Positions 24,701 through 39,466 are shown, counted from the first letter of the stretch. The stretch: DNA of 64,000 nt from Lanius collurio (GCA_020086605.1 JACBWW010000017.1:19621806-19685805); one strand, 5' to 3'. A program made the numbers and translations. The notes: generated by a model from the sequence alone, not told the origin.

Positions 24701-27700
24701 ATTTCCCCCAGACCTCCTCCCTTCTTCAATTTTTTAAAGTTAAGGTCAGGCTATGTAAAAGAATCAGAGCCCACAGCAGAATAATTGGAGTCATCTGAGA
24801 TTCACACAAAGGTCGTGTAGGTTAGTGCTTTTGAGGAATCTGTGATAAGGCAGTGCCTGAGAGGGATTTGTGATCCAAGCCAATATTTTCTGCTTTGTGT
24901 AATTTATGGGAGAATTTTAAACAAATTCTAACAGGGACAAGCCTTCTTTGGCTGTGCTCCTTATAGTAAAACTTATGAGTGTTGAGTGCAACATTGGACC
25001 TGCAGAGTTCACATCTGCTTGTTTTCCTGAAAACTATTAGTTGTAGTTGTTGTTACACCCTAACTCTGCTACTGAAAGCTTTCTTTCCACATAAATAACT
25101 TGAAGACACTTCAAGCATCTTTAAGAATTCATTCCTCCTTGAACACATTAACATTCCTTCTTTAACTGCCTGTTAGAAGAGCATGCTTTGATTTTGAGAG
25201 ACATATGAATTAACTGGGAAAATGAAAATTTCAGCACTGTATTGATTTAGCTTAGAAAAATCCTTTGGCTTTTACTAATATAATTTTGTATTTCAGAAAA
25301 CCCTGGAAACAGTTGAACTACTCATAGGTTACTTATACTTAAAAAGGAAAAAAATGTCCTTTCATATGTTTCCTAAATAACAACAATTTTTTCATTACTG
25401 TTCCAGTTTAGTTTTGTCTTGGTTATGAATTTTATTATAAGAATTAATCACACCAGTCAAGCATGTTTATTTATGAAGGTGCTTATTCCTGTCAAGCATT
25501 GTTCACATCACAGTGGATTCTAGAATGCAGATTCATTTGTAAATAGCTCAATTATTTATTTTTGTTAAGCAAGACTTCAAAATTCATAAGAACAAATCCT
25601 AAGAATATCTAGAGTGTTCTGCTGCTGCCCTTACCAAAATGTGCAGTTTTCTGTATTTTTGACCAGACTCCATAGAGAGATTTTAATATAGGTCAGTAAT
25701 GAAGCATATACCTTGTGGGGCTAAATTTCTATGGACAGGAAGTGGAGACCCTGAGGTAGATGAAGAACTTGACCAGATTAGCTTGGGGGTCTGTAAAAAC
25801 ATATGAACAAAAAAATAATATATTTGTGCTCTAACCGTCTCTTAGAAATAACAGTGTGTTTTTCTTTCTTTTAGTGAACACTTCTCCCCCAATGCCAACT
25901 TGTCATCATATAAATCAACTTGAGACACCACACAGCAGACAGAGAAATCTTTATCTCTTGCATTCAGACTTTTTGGAACTCTGAAAATAATAAAAAAAAG
26001 CAACAAATAGTAATCTCTATTTTGCAAAAAACAGAATTCAAACCTCTGTTTCAGCATTTTATAGAACTCAAGTAAAATAACACTTTCAAGTGTATATTTG
26101 GAAAATTAGCACTTTTTCATTCTATTTACAGTTCACCTTTCCAGCTGTGCAGTGCCCTGACTTGTGTGTGCCATTTCAGGGCAGAAAAAATGTCCACAGT
26201 GATACAACAAAGCCCAAACTTGCATTGAACTTTATCAATTTCTGAAGTCTCTCAGGCTCAGGTGATTTGGACCTTTCAAAGAACCATTCAGTTAAGCCCT
26301 GCCTTGGAAAGAACAAATACTTGATAAATGTTTATCTCTTCATACCACACTTCTCTCCTAAACTGACTGCTATGTTATCAAAAATTCATCAAATATTCCA
26401 CCCAAAAATGGATGGAATTCAGAAAAGTGACTATATCAAAAACATGTGGTGTTTTGCTAAAGAGAATGATTCTTCACCAGTCCCTCACAGTAGGTCTTTA
26501 TTTTACAAGCAGAATGAAGCACTGCTTCCAAAATCTGTTTTCTGTGCAGTTTACAGACCTTTTCAGTGATGCAGGATTGTTGGGTTTGCTAACCAGCAAA
26601 TATATGAGCTGTAAACATTCCTCAGGAGTGCAGCATCCCACAGCATAAAAAACAGGAATTCTTTTCCCTCACTCTTTTTCAGATCTTCTGAAGTGTAACA
26701 GATGGTTGTTATTACTTCTCCTTTTGGTTTCTATTCCTTTTATCTTTACCCAAAGTATTTCACCACTGCATACTTGTACTGTCAAATTGCACCACAGTGG
26801 AATTATGCACACTTCTGGAATGTGGGATGATAACTTCGGTTCTTCAGCCTTCTTACTACTTTCCGATAAATCCTCACTTCTGCTGACATTCTGCTTCTGA
26901 GAATCATCTTACAAATGGCACACTTTCTCATTCACCCTAAATCACAATCTCTGCATTTTAAAGCAATTTTCATTACTTTTCATTTCAAAACATTTGAATA
27001 TTAAAATACTTATAATACACAGTGCCATTTACCAAAAATTTGGTACCAGAGAGTATCTCAATCTGGACAAAAGGCATGATCCCACAGTACTTCCAGTGCT
27101 ATGTCACCATAAGGTTTGTCATTGCTTTGGTACCTTGTTTTCTTCCTTCAGACATAATCCTGCAGAGCTGAATACTTTTCAGACATATCATTCAGGCTTT
27201 CATTTCTCTCTTTCCTTTGCCTCATGAGATCATGACTTCCTCCTAAGGGAAATATCTTATCCTTCATTTTTTATATGGCCTCTTCAAACATTAAAAGATA
27301 CCTTTCAGTTATTACCATATTGTGTGATATATATTTTTTAATTAACATTACTATGGAAAAAAATTTCATTAAATCTATGGTCTTTTCCTAATTCCTGTAG
27401 CAAAAACATCAGCCGGCACTAAATTTGTCAAACAGTTGATCTCCTTTTATACTACTCTACTGCAATGATGTACAATTTATTGTTGGACTCATTTGTTCAG
27501 TCTGGCTATGATTAATTTCACAAATTTTATCATTATTCAAACAGATTTTCCATTGTACACATGCTTAATATTGTACTCTTATCATACCTGTTAAATAAGC
27601 TAATGTACTTCAGCACAAATATTCTCTACCATTTCTGTTTACATTACAAGACCATTAATTCTGAGTAATAAAGCAAGATACATTTTATTCACATCTTACA

Positions 27701-30700
27701 CTCTTCTGAAGATAAACATGTTTATCAAAATTCTTATTATGGTTTGTATTGGTGGGATGGGGTTAGAGAAATGACAAATTCACTTTGGAAAAAATGTTTT
27801 TTCTGAATGCTTTACCCTGCTTGTGCTCCCAAAGCTATGCTTTCACTGTGCTTGAAAAGATTTCTATACGGGCAGCAGGAGCATGAGTTTTAATTTGAAC
27901 AAAACAGGTATTATAGGAGAAGCTGCATATGAAAGCAGCAAGAAGCCTTTGAGGTTCAAGAGGCCTTTATTATCTTCCTGAGGAGCCTGTTTAGCTCTGG
28001 CAAGAAAAGTAATTTATATACATTTAGTCTTCTTTATTTTCGTAGGAATAATTATTTCTTTCTGTTGCAGTTTTCCTTCTGTTGCTACTTTCTCCCTAGC
28101 GCCGTTTAACCTCTTTTTAACATAGAGTTACAAAACAGTGCTTGCAACATTAATTTCCAAGAGGTATTTCAACCTCCTTTGAAGGTGGCTTTAGTTCAGT
28201 ATATGAAGCATTTCTCCCACATTAAGTTTTTTTTTTTTTTTCCCCAATTTATTTAGCTATTTTTATCAAAGATGAGCAGAACTGCTGACAGTGCAGAAAG
28301 CAGAAAAGGCAGAGTCTCACAAATGTGAAAAGGAACAGATAAGTGATGACAACCTGAGTTGTGGGTTATTGTAAATTGTATACACTTCACCTGGAAACTA
28401 TCTTTCTATCTAACATGCATCAGGACATCCTTGCTACTCTATCTTCACTTACACTGTTCAAATGTCAATCTGGCTAGCTCAATAAAGGGACAGGATGGCA
28501 GGTAAAAAAACATATCTAGAAATGGTCTCATATCAAAGAATTTATATGACACTTAGATTTAAAAATTAGATGATCCAGAGATGGCTGGATTATTTGTGTG
28601 ATTAATCTCTCAGCTGAAACTGGGAAGCTGAAAGCAGAATGTAGTGAGTGGCAATTCCTACATGGAATGACCTCCTAAGCAATTAATAGAGGACCATATA
28701 ATTGTAGGAAAGGAAAATATTTTTACCCAAAATTGTTGGCCTTCTATGCTCAGCTCAGGTTTGCAAAAAGAATCTAGGCATTTTCTTTCTTACACTTTCT
28801 TCCAAAACACAAAATGCCTCTCTAATTCAAAATTCCCTCTTTACTTTGATACTGATTGAAGCAGAATATGATCTACTTTCCTTTTCCTCTAGAAAGCTAG
28901 TTTAGACCTGCTGCACAGAAAACAAACCATAAAAATGTGGTTTTGTCAGTTTTATGCAAGTAGACAGGATTGAAAGACATATGGGGTTAAAGGTTGAAAC
29001 GTTTTCAATTCATCATCCAGTCCTAGTTCTCAAGTATTTGGCTGTTCAATTTTGCAAGCTCAAGACAGCAATTATATGTGGAAATTGAGAAATTAGAGTT
29101 CTTATCAAGCTCAAGGAAAGTGTGTCTAAGGGCATATACAGGGATTGCAATGTGGTTTGAAAGTGTACCTGAAAAAGATAGAATCTGTTAAATATGTGCT
29201 GACCAGAACCCCAACACCTGTAGGTGGGTGGCAGTGGTTCTAAAAAATGCCCTTGAAAGAGATTTCTCCATATCTTTATGGATAGTAAATTTTGGGGTTT
29301 TGAATATATAGTGTCTCTGAGTATTTCCAAGAATTATTATTATCCAGCTCCATAGGGATATAAAGCAATTGAAAAGCACTGAGTTGAACATTCCACAAAC
29401 ATATATAACAAATATTTAAGCTCTAAAAATTGTGTTCACACAATTAACAACTACTAGGTTTTGCTACATTTAAGATCATAATCTTGACATAGGGCTTGAT
29501 TTTCAGAACAGTCCCATTTTGTACTCATAAGAAACTGCTGCAATTTTCCAAGCAAAAATTTGCACAAGTGTGTTGTTCCATAATTGATCCTCCTTCCAAA
29601 AATCCAAAGCAAAAGAAGCACTCACCTGTTGATAAAGAGATTGAAACTATTCTTTTTTATTTCCATTTCCTCTTCTTTCAGTGTTAGATTTCTCTCTCTT
29701 CTCTTGATCCATAGGTGAAACCAGCTTACAAAGTTTTCAGGTATGAGTGACCATCCCCACGAACAAATAATCTACAGGAAACAGCTACGACCGGTTGAAA
29801 GCCAGAATGTTAACCAGGAACTCTCTGCATCCTCAGTTCATCAAAGCCTTAATTCTGCCCAGAAAAAAATGCAGTAGATTTAGGACAAGACCTGGCAAGT
29901 TCATTCAGCAATGATTGCTGAAAGCTGATGAGCTCTTTCTAAAGACAAAAAGACAGGTAGATATTTATAAACTAATTGTTTCTCTACTAATCTTCAGAAT
30001 ATGTCATGGCCATGTGGAACACAGGACTATGGCAATCCTTTTAATAGGAGCTGTAAAACCCCAAACCTTTTAATTCATTTTACCCAACTAAAAGACTTCC
30101 TTTTGGAGCACAGAATTTTCTGTGAGCTGGGAATGTTAAGAGCTGACTCTCACTTTCTGGAAAGTTAAATTATGCACGAAACTTGCAAGGTTTGCTTGTA
30201 GTGATTAGAAGCCAGTATCCATATTCTGTCTCATATACCGTCTGTGCAAACCAGGAACCTCAGTCTTGCTGCTGAATTTCTCTTTTGTTATCAATATAAC
30301 TCTCTTGGAAAGCTAGGATGAAAACTGTTGCTACAGTGATTTGGGGATAGATGGTGAATCAAGTAGAAATAGTCACAATTAAGTCTGTTTACAAAGTGAC
30401 TGTGCACAACTGAGTAGGAAGAGCTGTCACTGCCCTCAGAAAGAATTGAAAGTCAGTTCCAAAAGGAAAACCTGGGAAAGCTTTGAGGTTTACCAAAAAC
30501 ACATCATTTTTAAATATGTTTATACACTAGAAACAATGTTCACTTAGGAGTAGGATGATGCCCTACTTTTGTATCAGCAGAAAGTCCCAACACAGAAGTA
30601 GTTCAACAATCCCCTCTGCCAGTGCTACTTCATTCAGGGCTCCTGTCTAAGGAAAACCATCAGAAAAAGCCATCTGGCAATATTACCTGTGTCTGCCTGA

Positions 30701-31865
30701 TACGAATCATGCCAACAAAACTTTTTGCATTTCCTTGAATCCTGAAGAATGACAGAGGAAAGATTCCTCTAGAAAGGAAAATGAGCCAATATTTGTCTAA
30801 CACCCAACCATGCTGCAATGAAGAGTGGGACAATTTGTCTTCAGAGAAGGCACAGATCAGGCTGTTTTTAGTCTCTTACCAAAGTGTCTACTGACTGTTC
30901 TGCTGCAGAGCACATCCCCTGCCACTTGCACCCTAAAATTAAATTCAGGGGCAGAAAGACTATTTTCCAAAAGGAAGCAAAGTTCCACTTCAATTTTGAA
31001 TAGTGTAAATTGAAGTAGCAACACTACTCAATTAGAATAGCAGTAACTGGAACATAAGTGAAAACTTAAGACCACTTTGTATTCTCATCCTTTAAGACTC
31101 CTTCAAAGTAACTTGCTGAGGGATTAGCATGATGCTCTAAAGGCAAATATCCTGGTAAAAAAGGTGAAAAATTTCAGCTGCTTGCCATGTTTTTTCAGCT
31201 TCATATATCATTTTGGATATCTGAGGTACCGTGAAAGCAAAGACAAAGAGAAGATGAAAAAACTTTCCTTACTAAAAGAATATTTATTTTAGTCATCTTA
31301 ATTAGCTTTAGTTATTATGTCAAACAATTTTTATTCTGTTTATGGAATATAACACCTCTATAGGCCAGATGTTCAAAATGAGCCTCAACTCAATGTCTAG
31401 TTATTTGAAGCAAAATCTCCTGCATGAGCCCTTTTTCCTGTTAGCAGCTGAGAGCAGAAGTGATTGAAATGGCCTTTACATCAATCAGGCTATTAAAAAA
31501 AAGAGCAGATAAAAATAATTCACAGGAGTTCTGGGTTTAAAAGCTGTTACTTGTTAACACAAATAGTAGCTGACAGAAGAGCACATGCAAGTGACTTAGG
31601 CATATATAAATGGAGATCACAATAAGTCTCCGAAAATTTGACCGTCACTAAATTTGCAATACTCCTTTCTTATGCTACCTGAACAGTGTTGTACTTGTTC
31701 CATAGTAATAAGCTAGATTTAATGTTAACTGTGGTAGTTTAGGTATTTTTATCATTCAGAGCTCTAGATTTAGGGCCAAGCCAATGCTGTGGATCCTTCA
31801 ACTGTACTGGAAACCTCTAGTGAATATTCTCCCCTCATTATACTTAGTGAAATTCCATTAGTATC

Positions 31866-31931
31866 GATACTGGTTTGAATGCACAATACAGATCGATACT
31901 GTGTAGAATGCACAATACACATCTATACTGA
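31866..31931. repeat. 29-bp minisatellite, about 2.3 copies
   Basis: Unit 1 (31866-31894) and unit 2 (31895-31923) share GATACTG, GAATGCACAATACA and ATC with only a few differences. A partial third unit (TATACTGA) follows at 31924-31931. Confidence 0.9.
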
Positions 31932-33729
31932 AGTCAAGAATCACAATTTTGCTTTCTGTATTAAAATTCAGCTCTTTTATTGATTCTTTTTCTGCCCACT
32001 CTCCTCAAGGATAAAACAAAATTGCTTGCAGACCTCATTATAAAGTTATAAATTGATGGCAAAAGAAAAAAAAATTTATGAAACCTGTAGTGATTAATAT
32101 GTCAAACAAACAAATATTCCAAATTTCCCTATGTTGTATTGCTCATTTTGTAAGAGACACTGAAAAATAGCCTTAAAAATGTGAAAGTGAAATATTGTCT
32201 TCTTTCTGAGGAATAGAATCCACAAATTTAAATCATTAAACTATAATTATACTTTGGAAGAATTTACAGTAAAAGTATCAAGTTAAGATTAAGTCAATAA
32301 AATTAATCACTTGTGACCCTGAAGGAGCAAATGGGTTGAAAAATGCTACAAAATTGAAAGCTACCATGAGCAAAGGGACTCAGGGAATTCATTTTAATTT
32401 GCCACAGCCAAGTTCAAATACAAGCTGTTCTTTGTTATTCAACCTGAGGTATTATTTTTCATACAGACACTCACATCTGACCAAGCCATAATCACATACT
32501 GTAGAGCTTTCTTTATCTGATTGTGGAAGTTTCCTGTTTCAGCTGTATGTTAACAATGAACTGCATGTGGATGGGGTGGTGTCACAGAGTGGATTCTATC
32601 CTGCTCACCAAACCACATCTATCAGTGCACTAAGTCCCTTAAAGCTGGGACTTGAGCAACGGGTAGTAAAGCTGGCCTTCAGTCACTACTCTTTCTTTCT
32701 CTTACATGGGCCTAACATAATTTATGTTGTGAATTCTCTGCTTTTCTAGCAGTACAGACAGCTCTCCTGCAGGGGTCTAAGAGAGGTTATGAATTGCAAT
32801 AACCTTTTCTCTCTCATCTGGGTTTAATGATTGACTGTGTTGTTAAAACAGTACCTCTCCACCCCAAAAGGTATGTTCTACCCATGAGAAACTGCAAACA
32901 GCACATGCAGTCATCTCCCTTTCAAGGATCCACATGCTCTGATGATGGGCAGAGACTTCTTAGTAGAAATTATCTAAGAAATGAGCTGTGAATATAAAAG
33001 TTTGAGAAGGACATAGGAAAGGTTGTGTTAAGGACATGTGATCAATCCCCTAAGAAGCAATTTGTAATTCAAATAGAACATGCTTGTGCTTTTGGATCTG
33101 AGGTGACCTGGTACATCTACTCTGAAAATCAAGATGTGTCTGTCAACTGTACACTATGGTTGAATTTTAATTTGGCTGCAGATATTTAGGTTCTTCCTCT
33201 AGCTCCGAGAAAATTAAAACCAATAAATGAGATCCCTTTTGCTGCAGTGTAGCTATCTCTATTTGATTTAGATACTAGCCATCTGATTTTACTGCTATAA
33301 AAGTGGGGACAGCTGTGTTTGAAGACTTGGAAGTAATGGAGAGAACTGCTTAATACATGATGTAAAATAACACTTGCAAGTGAAATCAACCAAAGTTCAA
33401 AGATTTTTTTTCAATGAGTGCTTTGAAAAACTACCAACTCAGGAACTATTTATGTTACCAGAAACAGTGAATTAGGGGTTGCATGAAGACGTATATATGC
33501 CTTTGCCCATTCATAAGCAAAATCAAACATCATAGCCAGTATTTGCAGTGAAACAGTTTCAGTGGGAATATAACCTATGATAGTGCAGCTCCCCATGATC
33601 AGCCTGACATGGATTTCTTTCCAGAACCTGTGCAAGAATTCACTGAAACCTTTATTTATTTACAAGATTTCCACCAAAGCTAGTTTAAATAGACTTTTTT
33701 TTTTTTTTAAGATTTCTAGAAACATGTAG

Positions 33730-33743
33730 CGGCCATCTGCAGG
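33730..33743 (-). promoter_or_regulatory. CTCF-like motif (weak candidate)
   Basis: The minus strand reads CCTGCAGATGGCCG, which agrees with 12 of 14 positions of CCASYAGRKGGCRS. The mismatches are at the third base and the R position. It stands in otherwise AT-rich DNA and includes two CpG-context bases near GCGGCC. Confidence 0.3.
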
Positions 33744-34757
33744 CAAGTTTATTTCTGAAAAGACATTTATGAATTTACATCCAACATAAATAAAGAGCTG
33801 TTAGGCAATTAAGTTGGAAAATGTGCATTTCTCAGACAGAAAATAAACATTTGTTTCCAGCCAGTTGATGTACGAGTACCACAATTTAAAATGTGAAAAC
33901 ATAGCTTTCTGCACCCAATGTTGAGACTGAATTTCTGCTTTAAAAACAGAATGTCTAAGTGTTCTTGATGATGTGGATTTTTAAAATTCTTCTCCATGAG
34001 GAAGATGCTAATCTTCCACATGATTTAAAAGCAATCTTCATTCACAGCTTTATTCTTACCATATATGCAAGACCTTCTTAATGAGATGTTCCCTGCCACC
34101 CTTTTTCAGGCAAATGGCTGTTTCAAGTCAAAGGAAATTTTGCTTGACTGTCCTTGAAAAAGGACTCTAGGACTAGATGCAATTGCTGGAATTATTTACC
34201 AATCACATAGGGATATAGGTGAAAATTACACTTTATTTTAGGCTGCAAATTCTTAGGTGGAAAGCACTGAAGAGTACTATAGTTTTGCGTGAGTCACTCT
34301 AGTGTAAAGCTAGTTTTTCTTGCAAGCCCCAGTTTTCATCAATTTCTTCAGCTAGTACCTTTGGCCTGAAACATTTTCCCCTTGTTTCTATCCCTACTGA
34401 TGTTCCCTGTGTTCTATACTCTACATATTTGAAGAACGTCCAGCTATTCCTTCAGATATACAAGATTTAAAGAAATGTAACAATATTTATTTAGCCAAAG
34501 ATCTTAAAAGACATCTTTGGAATAGGTTAGGCAGAAACTATTTGGCTTTAAAATAGCACATGTAGCATCTGTGCATGTGAGGAAACACTCCTTGTGAGGA
34601 AACTGATAAATTTTTGTGATAGAAGAGTTGTGAAAAAAAAGAATGAGATAGTTACTAGCCATACTATCTTCTAAGGTGTATATAAAGTCTTGGTACAACA
34701 GCAGATCAGAAGATGACTTTCCATATCTATGTAAAATCCCACTAGCATTAATAGGCA

Positions 34758-34784
34758 ATTGATGCATTGATGCATTGATGCATT
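34758..34784. repeat. 8-bp tandem repeat (ATTGATGC)3
   Basis: Three perfect copies of ATTGATGC plus ATT. Small simple repeat. Confidence 0.95.
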
Positions 34785-36209
34785 TCTTATGATTAGTCTT
34801 AGAGTTACACAGGCTTGGATATTCTTCTGGGATTATAAAATGAGTGACCAATGAGGAATGTCACACAAGGTTGTTAATTCTTTCATTCACCTGGACTAAA
34901 ACTGCATTTCTTATGCACAGGAAAAATGAGGTGGGACATGTATGCTGGTCTTGCTAAAGAAAAATAAAGATAACATAGGTCTTTGGAAAATTATTTTCCT
35001 GTAAATAATACCTACAGATTGCTGTTATGCTCTAAGCCGTTAAAGCTGAAAAGAATAAAAACATTGCAATTTTTTAAATAGTATAATTTAGGTGTGGTTC
35101 CCCAACCTGCTCATAGAATAAAAATGTGTTTGGAAGGAGTGAGCTTAATGGATTCTGAGCTGTGCTGCACCACTCCCTAAAATCTTTATCAGCATTAGCA
35201 GCTCATCCACATTATTTAAACTCCATAGTATTAGCTTTCATTCATACAAATATAATCTTTAGTATTTACCTAGTTTTTCTTTACATTTTGCTTTAGAGAA
35301 AGGAATGGATGTGGGGGGCAGGTCCATTAGTGTCTGTGGCACAGGATGATCTAGATGCACACTCTGGCTACACAAGCTGCTGAGTGTCAAGATCAGGAAG
35401 GTAAATAAGAATAAATGTCTTTCCATTCTTGCCCAGTATCTTATATAGGTACCCTGAATAGTCAAAATTGTCCCCATCAGAAGGAGTCTGTACTAACTGG
35501 GTTTGGGCTTATGTGGAACATTTTTATTTTCTTAATGTTTGCATTGTCACGGGACTCATTACAGCCTCAGCTAAGGGTCAGAACCCCCTTTTCTACATAC
35601 TGTACAAACACAGAACATTCCTGTCCAAAACGACTTAGTAAGGCAAAAAGTGGAACAGATACACTTTGTCAGAGAGAGGCTGAGAAACACCAAAACAAGT
35701 AAGAAGCTATCTGCTCACTACACAGAGAACAAAACCAGCAAATCTATTTCAAGTGTTGTCTAACTTCTGTTCTCCATTCCCTCTACATACCAAGAGGGAT
35801 GCAAAGTAACCCTGATGTTGCAAGTGCACTGTAGACTGAATTTTTACCCCTTGCCTCTGGTGGACAAGAGATGGTTCTCTGCACCATGGAAAGCATAAGC
35901 TGTGTATGTTTGGAGAGAAAGGCAATGCTGCAGTAATAGGTGGAATCCAAGCCCCTGTTCTGAACTCAATGCACTGCAACACGAAGGCTTCCTGAGACAG
36001 AAACACATGTAGAGACAACTGTGTGTTCAGGTAGTTAGACACAGAGTCCTACCACCTGAGAGATCTGAAAATAAAGATGATGGATGTATCACTCCAACCC
36101 AGAAACTGAGACCGCTGGGTCCTACCAGAATTATGGTAGTACATCACAACCTTCAGTCTCTATTATCTTCAAAGAGGAGTGTAATCCATGTCTGTGCAAG
36201 CATTAAATT

Positions 36210-36229
36210 CACACACACACACACACACA
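36210..36229. repeat. (CA)10 microsatellite
   Basis: Uninterrupted CA dinucleotide run. It is likely to vary in length between individuals. Confidence 0.97.
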
Positions 36230-36659
36230 GAGCTTTTCGTTCCCTTTAAATAATGTTCTTTATGGCAGGCAAGGTGAATTTTAACCCGTATGGGGGTTCA
36301 GAAACACAACAATGTGCAGAAAAGTCAGTTCCTAGATGCACAACAGCTACATAAGATCTTGAATATCTAGCTCTCAAATGTCTAAATCCTCACTGTAAAC
36401 CATAGTAAAGTCAAGCTAAGACTAGTCTCCTGATGTTCCAATATTCCTCATGATTGATTTTCTATCTGGACTGCAGTAAGAGGTTTCCTATAGTCACCTA
36501 GTCCTAGAGTCCTCAGTAAAAAGGACTAGAGACTCCATGGATTACTTCCTCGTTAAATGAGATTTAAAATACTACCGCCTCATGAATATATGCAAAGTGA
36601 GACAAAACTTTCCATATCAGAGATATTTTTTTAGAATCTGGAATGTTGTCTGTGCACAG

Positions 36660-36818
36660 AGAAAAAAAATAAAAGATACAATAAAAGAAAAACTAAAAGA
36701 AGAAGTAGCAAAAGTAGAAAAAAGTTTAAAAAGTAGAAGTAGTAGAAGAGAGGGAAATGGAAGGGGAAAAAAAACAAAAAGGAAAAGGAGAAAAAGGAAA
36801 TAAAAAAAAGTAAAGAAA
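36660..36818. repeat. Purine-rich low-complexity tract
   Basis: About 160 bp made almost only of A and G on the plus strand, with few interruptions. It gives a lysine/arginine/glutamate-rich open frame on the plus strand and a phenylalanine/leucine-rich one on the minus strand. Both are composition artefacts. Confidence 0.9.
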
Positions 36819-39430
36819 TGAACCCATATTCAAGCTTTGCATTTTGCATTCCTTAAGAATCCTGCTTATTTAAACCAGACTTTGGAAACCTTGCTGTAGT
36901 TTCAGACTGTAGAGCAACAATTTGCAATGCTAAAGATATTTCCTTTTGGAGTACTAATCCAGAATTTCCTTTTTTTCCTTGATTTAAGAATATTTTAATT
37001 GGAAAGATTATATTTTTTTTACTTCACTTAAGCAAGCAGTTTTCTTCTAAAATATCTAGATTTCTGTTAGCACTGTTAACTACTTCATCTTCCTTCCTAT
37101 GCACATACACGTCATGTCTGGAGCAAAGCAAAATAAGAACCACATGTTTCATATAAACATTTAGATGCTTTGCATATAGATGGTGTTTAGCTGGAACAAC
37201 TATAAAGGAATAAACCAAAAGGAAACAGTAGGTGAAAGACTCAGCATTTTAGTAAGAGAGCAGGAACATAAGTAATTAATCATTAATATGGAAAAAAAGC
37301 AGAAGGCAACAGGAGGAGGAAAGTAGTTACTACAAGAGAGGAAAAGGTTTGGTTGAGCTTATATTTGAGGTGAGCCTCACCCAACCATGGTTTGAATCTT
37401 GTCTAAAATACACGTCCGGGGCTACACTCTGCCTTGACAGGACTGTTGTCAAATTCTAAACATTCATTTTCCACAGATATGAGTAAGAAGAGAATTTGTC
37501 CTTTCATCACTCCATAAATGTGCTGAATGTATTATTTACATTTCAACTGTTCAGAATTAAAGACAACCAAATAACTCAGACAAGATTAATTGCATCGGGT
37601 AAAACGCAAAGTAACTCTACTAAAATAAACTCTGGTACTTAATTTTGTTGAGTAAACTTCAATAGAGTTACATAGATTTATCATTGTATAACTCAGATCA
37701 AAAGCTAATTCAGTCAAAAGCAGTATCAGAGTGAGTAGTGCCAGACCTGCCAAGCCTCATACTTCACACATGAGACATTCCTCTGGCTCCATCTTGCTCT
37801 CTTCCGTGTGGTGTTTCTGTCTCAGGCGACCACACAACAGCTCCTCAGCTTCCCTCCAGCTCTGGGATCCAGCATCAGATACGTGTGTTTAGATTGCTGA
37901 CAAGTCATGTTTGGCAGACAGGGTCCGGGGTGGGCAGGGAGGCATGTTGGAGCACACTTCACAGCCCAGAGTGGTTGTTCTGGAGGGAGATCCCACCCTC
38001 CGAGCCTTGCCAGTAGGCAGCAGCTCCCCAGCTGCAGCCTCACTCCACTGTCTCTTCCCCACGTGGCCCAAGACCCATGTGCCCTCAAAAAGCAGAGCAT
38101 TTCCTGCAAAAGCAAAACTGAGCTCTTAACCTCAATGACAAAAATATGTAAAGGAAATTACTTCAATGATTGTCAATGTTATGAAAAGTTTTCTAAACAG
38201 AATCATAGGTTGACAGGTAACACACAACCATTGTAATAAATGTTGCATTTTCTTACCATTTTGTGGAACATGATTGTCCATACCTATTGCATTTTCCATG
38301 GTGATCACCATAGTGATACACTATAAATTCAGTGGATAGTCTGTGTGAAATATATTTTCCTTCGAAAAAGAAAAGAAAACTTAAGTATTGTACACAGCTA
38401 AAGAATGCTAAGTGTGTACTCTTTCTATTTTCTGGGCTTGAAGCCACATCCAGGCCAAAAAATGAAAGGCAAATGAGAACCAAAAAGTTCTGAGAAGGGC
38501 AATCCCAGTACATTACATGAACATATACAGAAACTTCTTCAGTTGTCATGATGCATAAAAAAAAAAAGATTGCTGCTTTCTGAAAATTTTTTGCAATAAC
38601 TACCCTATTAGTGAATATTCCATTGTTCATTAAATTACTAATCAAAATACTCCTTTATAGCTAAACCAAATTATCTAATAATAGTAGTCTCTGGTAACAG
38701 TCCTATTTTTGATTTGCAGAGATAGTCCTGCTACTTTGAGATTATTTCCTACAAATGGAAAATAAAAAGACCAGGTTTCAGGATTTGACTTGCTCCAGGC
38801 TACAAAAAGGTTTAGAGCCAGATTCTGTCTCCATTTTGCCAGGCCTGGGAAGAATGGGGGCTGGGAGACAGGGTAGGGGGTCAAAACAGTGAACTTCAGT
38901 GACTCTTTTATCTCCATCTTTCATCCATTATCTTCATCATTCAAGTGAAATTGTCTTTTAAGGATAATTAGGAAGCAGTTTAGTTTAGAGCAGCCCTGTG
39001 GCTGAACTAAAACAAATGGTTAGAAAAAGAATGATAGAAAATAGCCTCATTTTTTTCTGACATGGAAGCACATGGGACTTAATGAAAAATATACAGAACT
39101 AAAAGCAGAGAAAGCTGAAGATTTCCTGGCTCTTAGTTCTGTCTGAAATCCCTCATTCCTCATTCAGACAGAGAGGTACTTCAGAGCTTCATTCAAACTA
39201 AAATCTCTAATGGGATTCTCTACCAGATGAGGATATAGGTCCTTGGACTACAAATTAGGAAGTAAAAGTCACTGAAATTCAGCAGTGATCAACTTTTCAG
39301 ATCACTGTCAATAATATAACAAAGATTGAAAAAAATTGTTTGAATCTCAGTCAGAATGAATCTTTCTTGAATCCTCCTAAAACAAACAAACAAACCAACA
39401 AACATAAACGACTTTTGAGGAAAAAATACT

Positions 39431-39466
39431 TTGTTCAACTTTTTTCATTTGTTCAACTTTTTTCAT
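39431..39466. repeat. Perfect 18-bp tandem duplication
   Basis: TTGTTCAACTTTTTTCAT is repeated exactly twice (39431-39448 and 39449-39466). Confidence 0.95.

Noticed and set aside
36582..36849. Basic Lys/Arg-rich ORF and its Phe/Leu-rich antisense ORF
   Set aside because: Direct products of the polypurine tract, not proteins.
38253..38645. 130-codon minus-strand ORF
   Set aside because: No recognisable family and built on AT-rich sequence. Probably chance.
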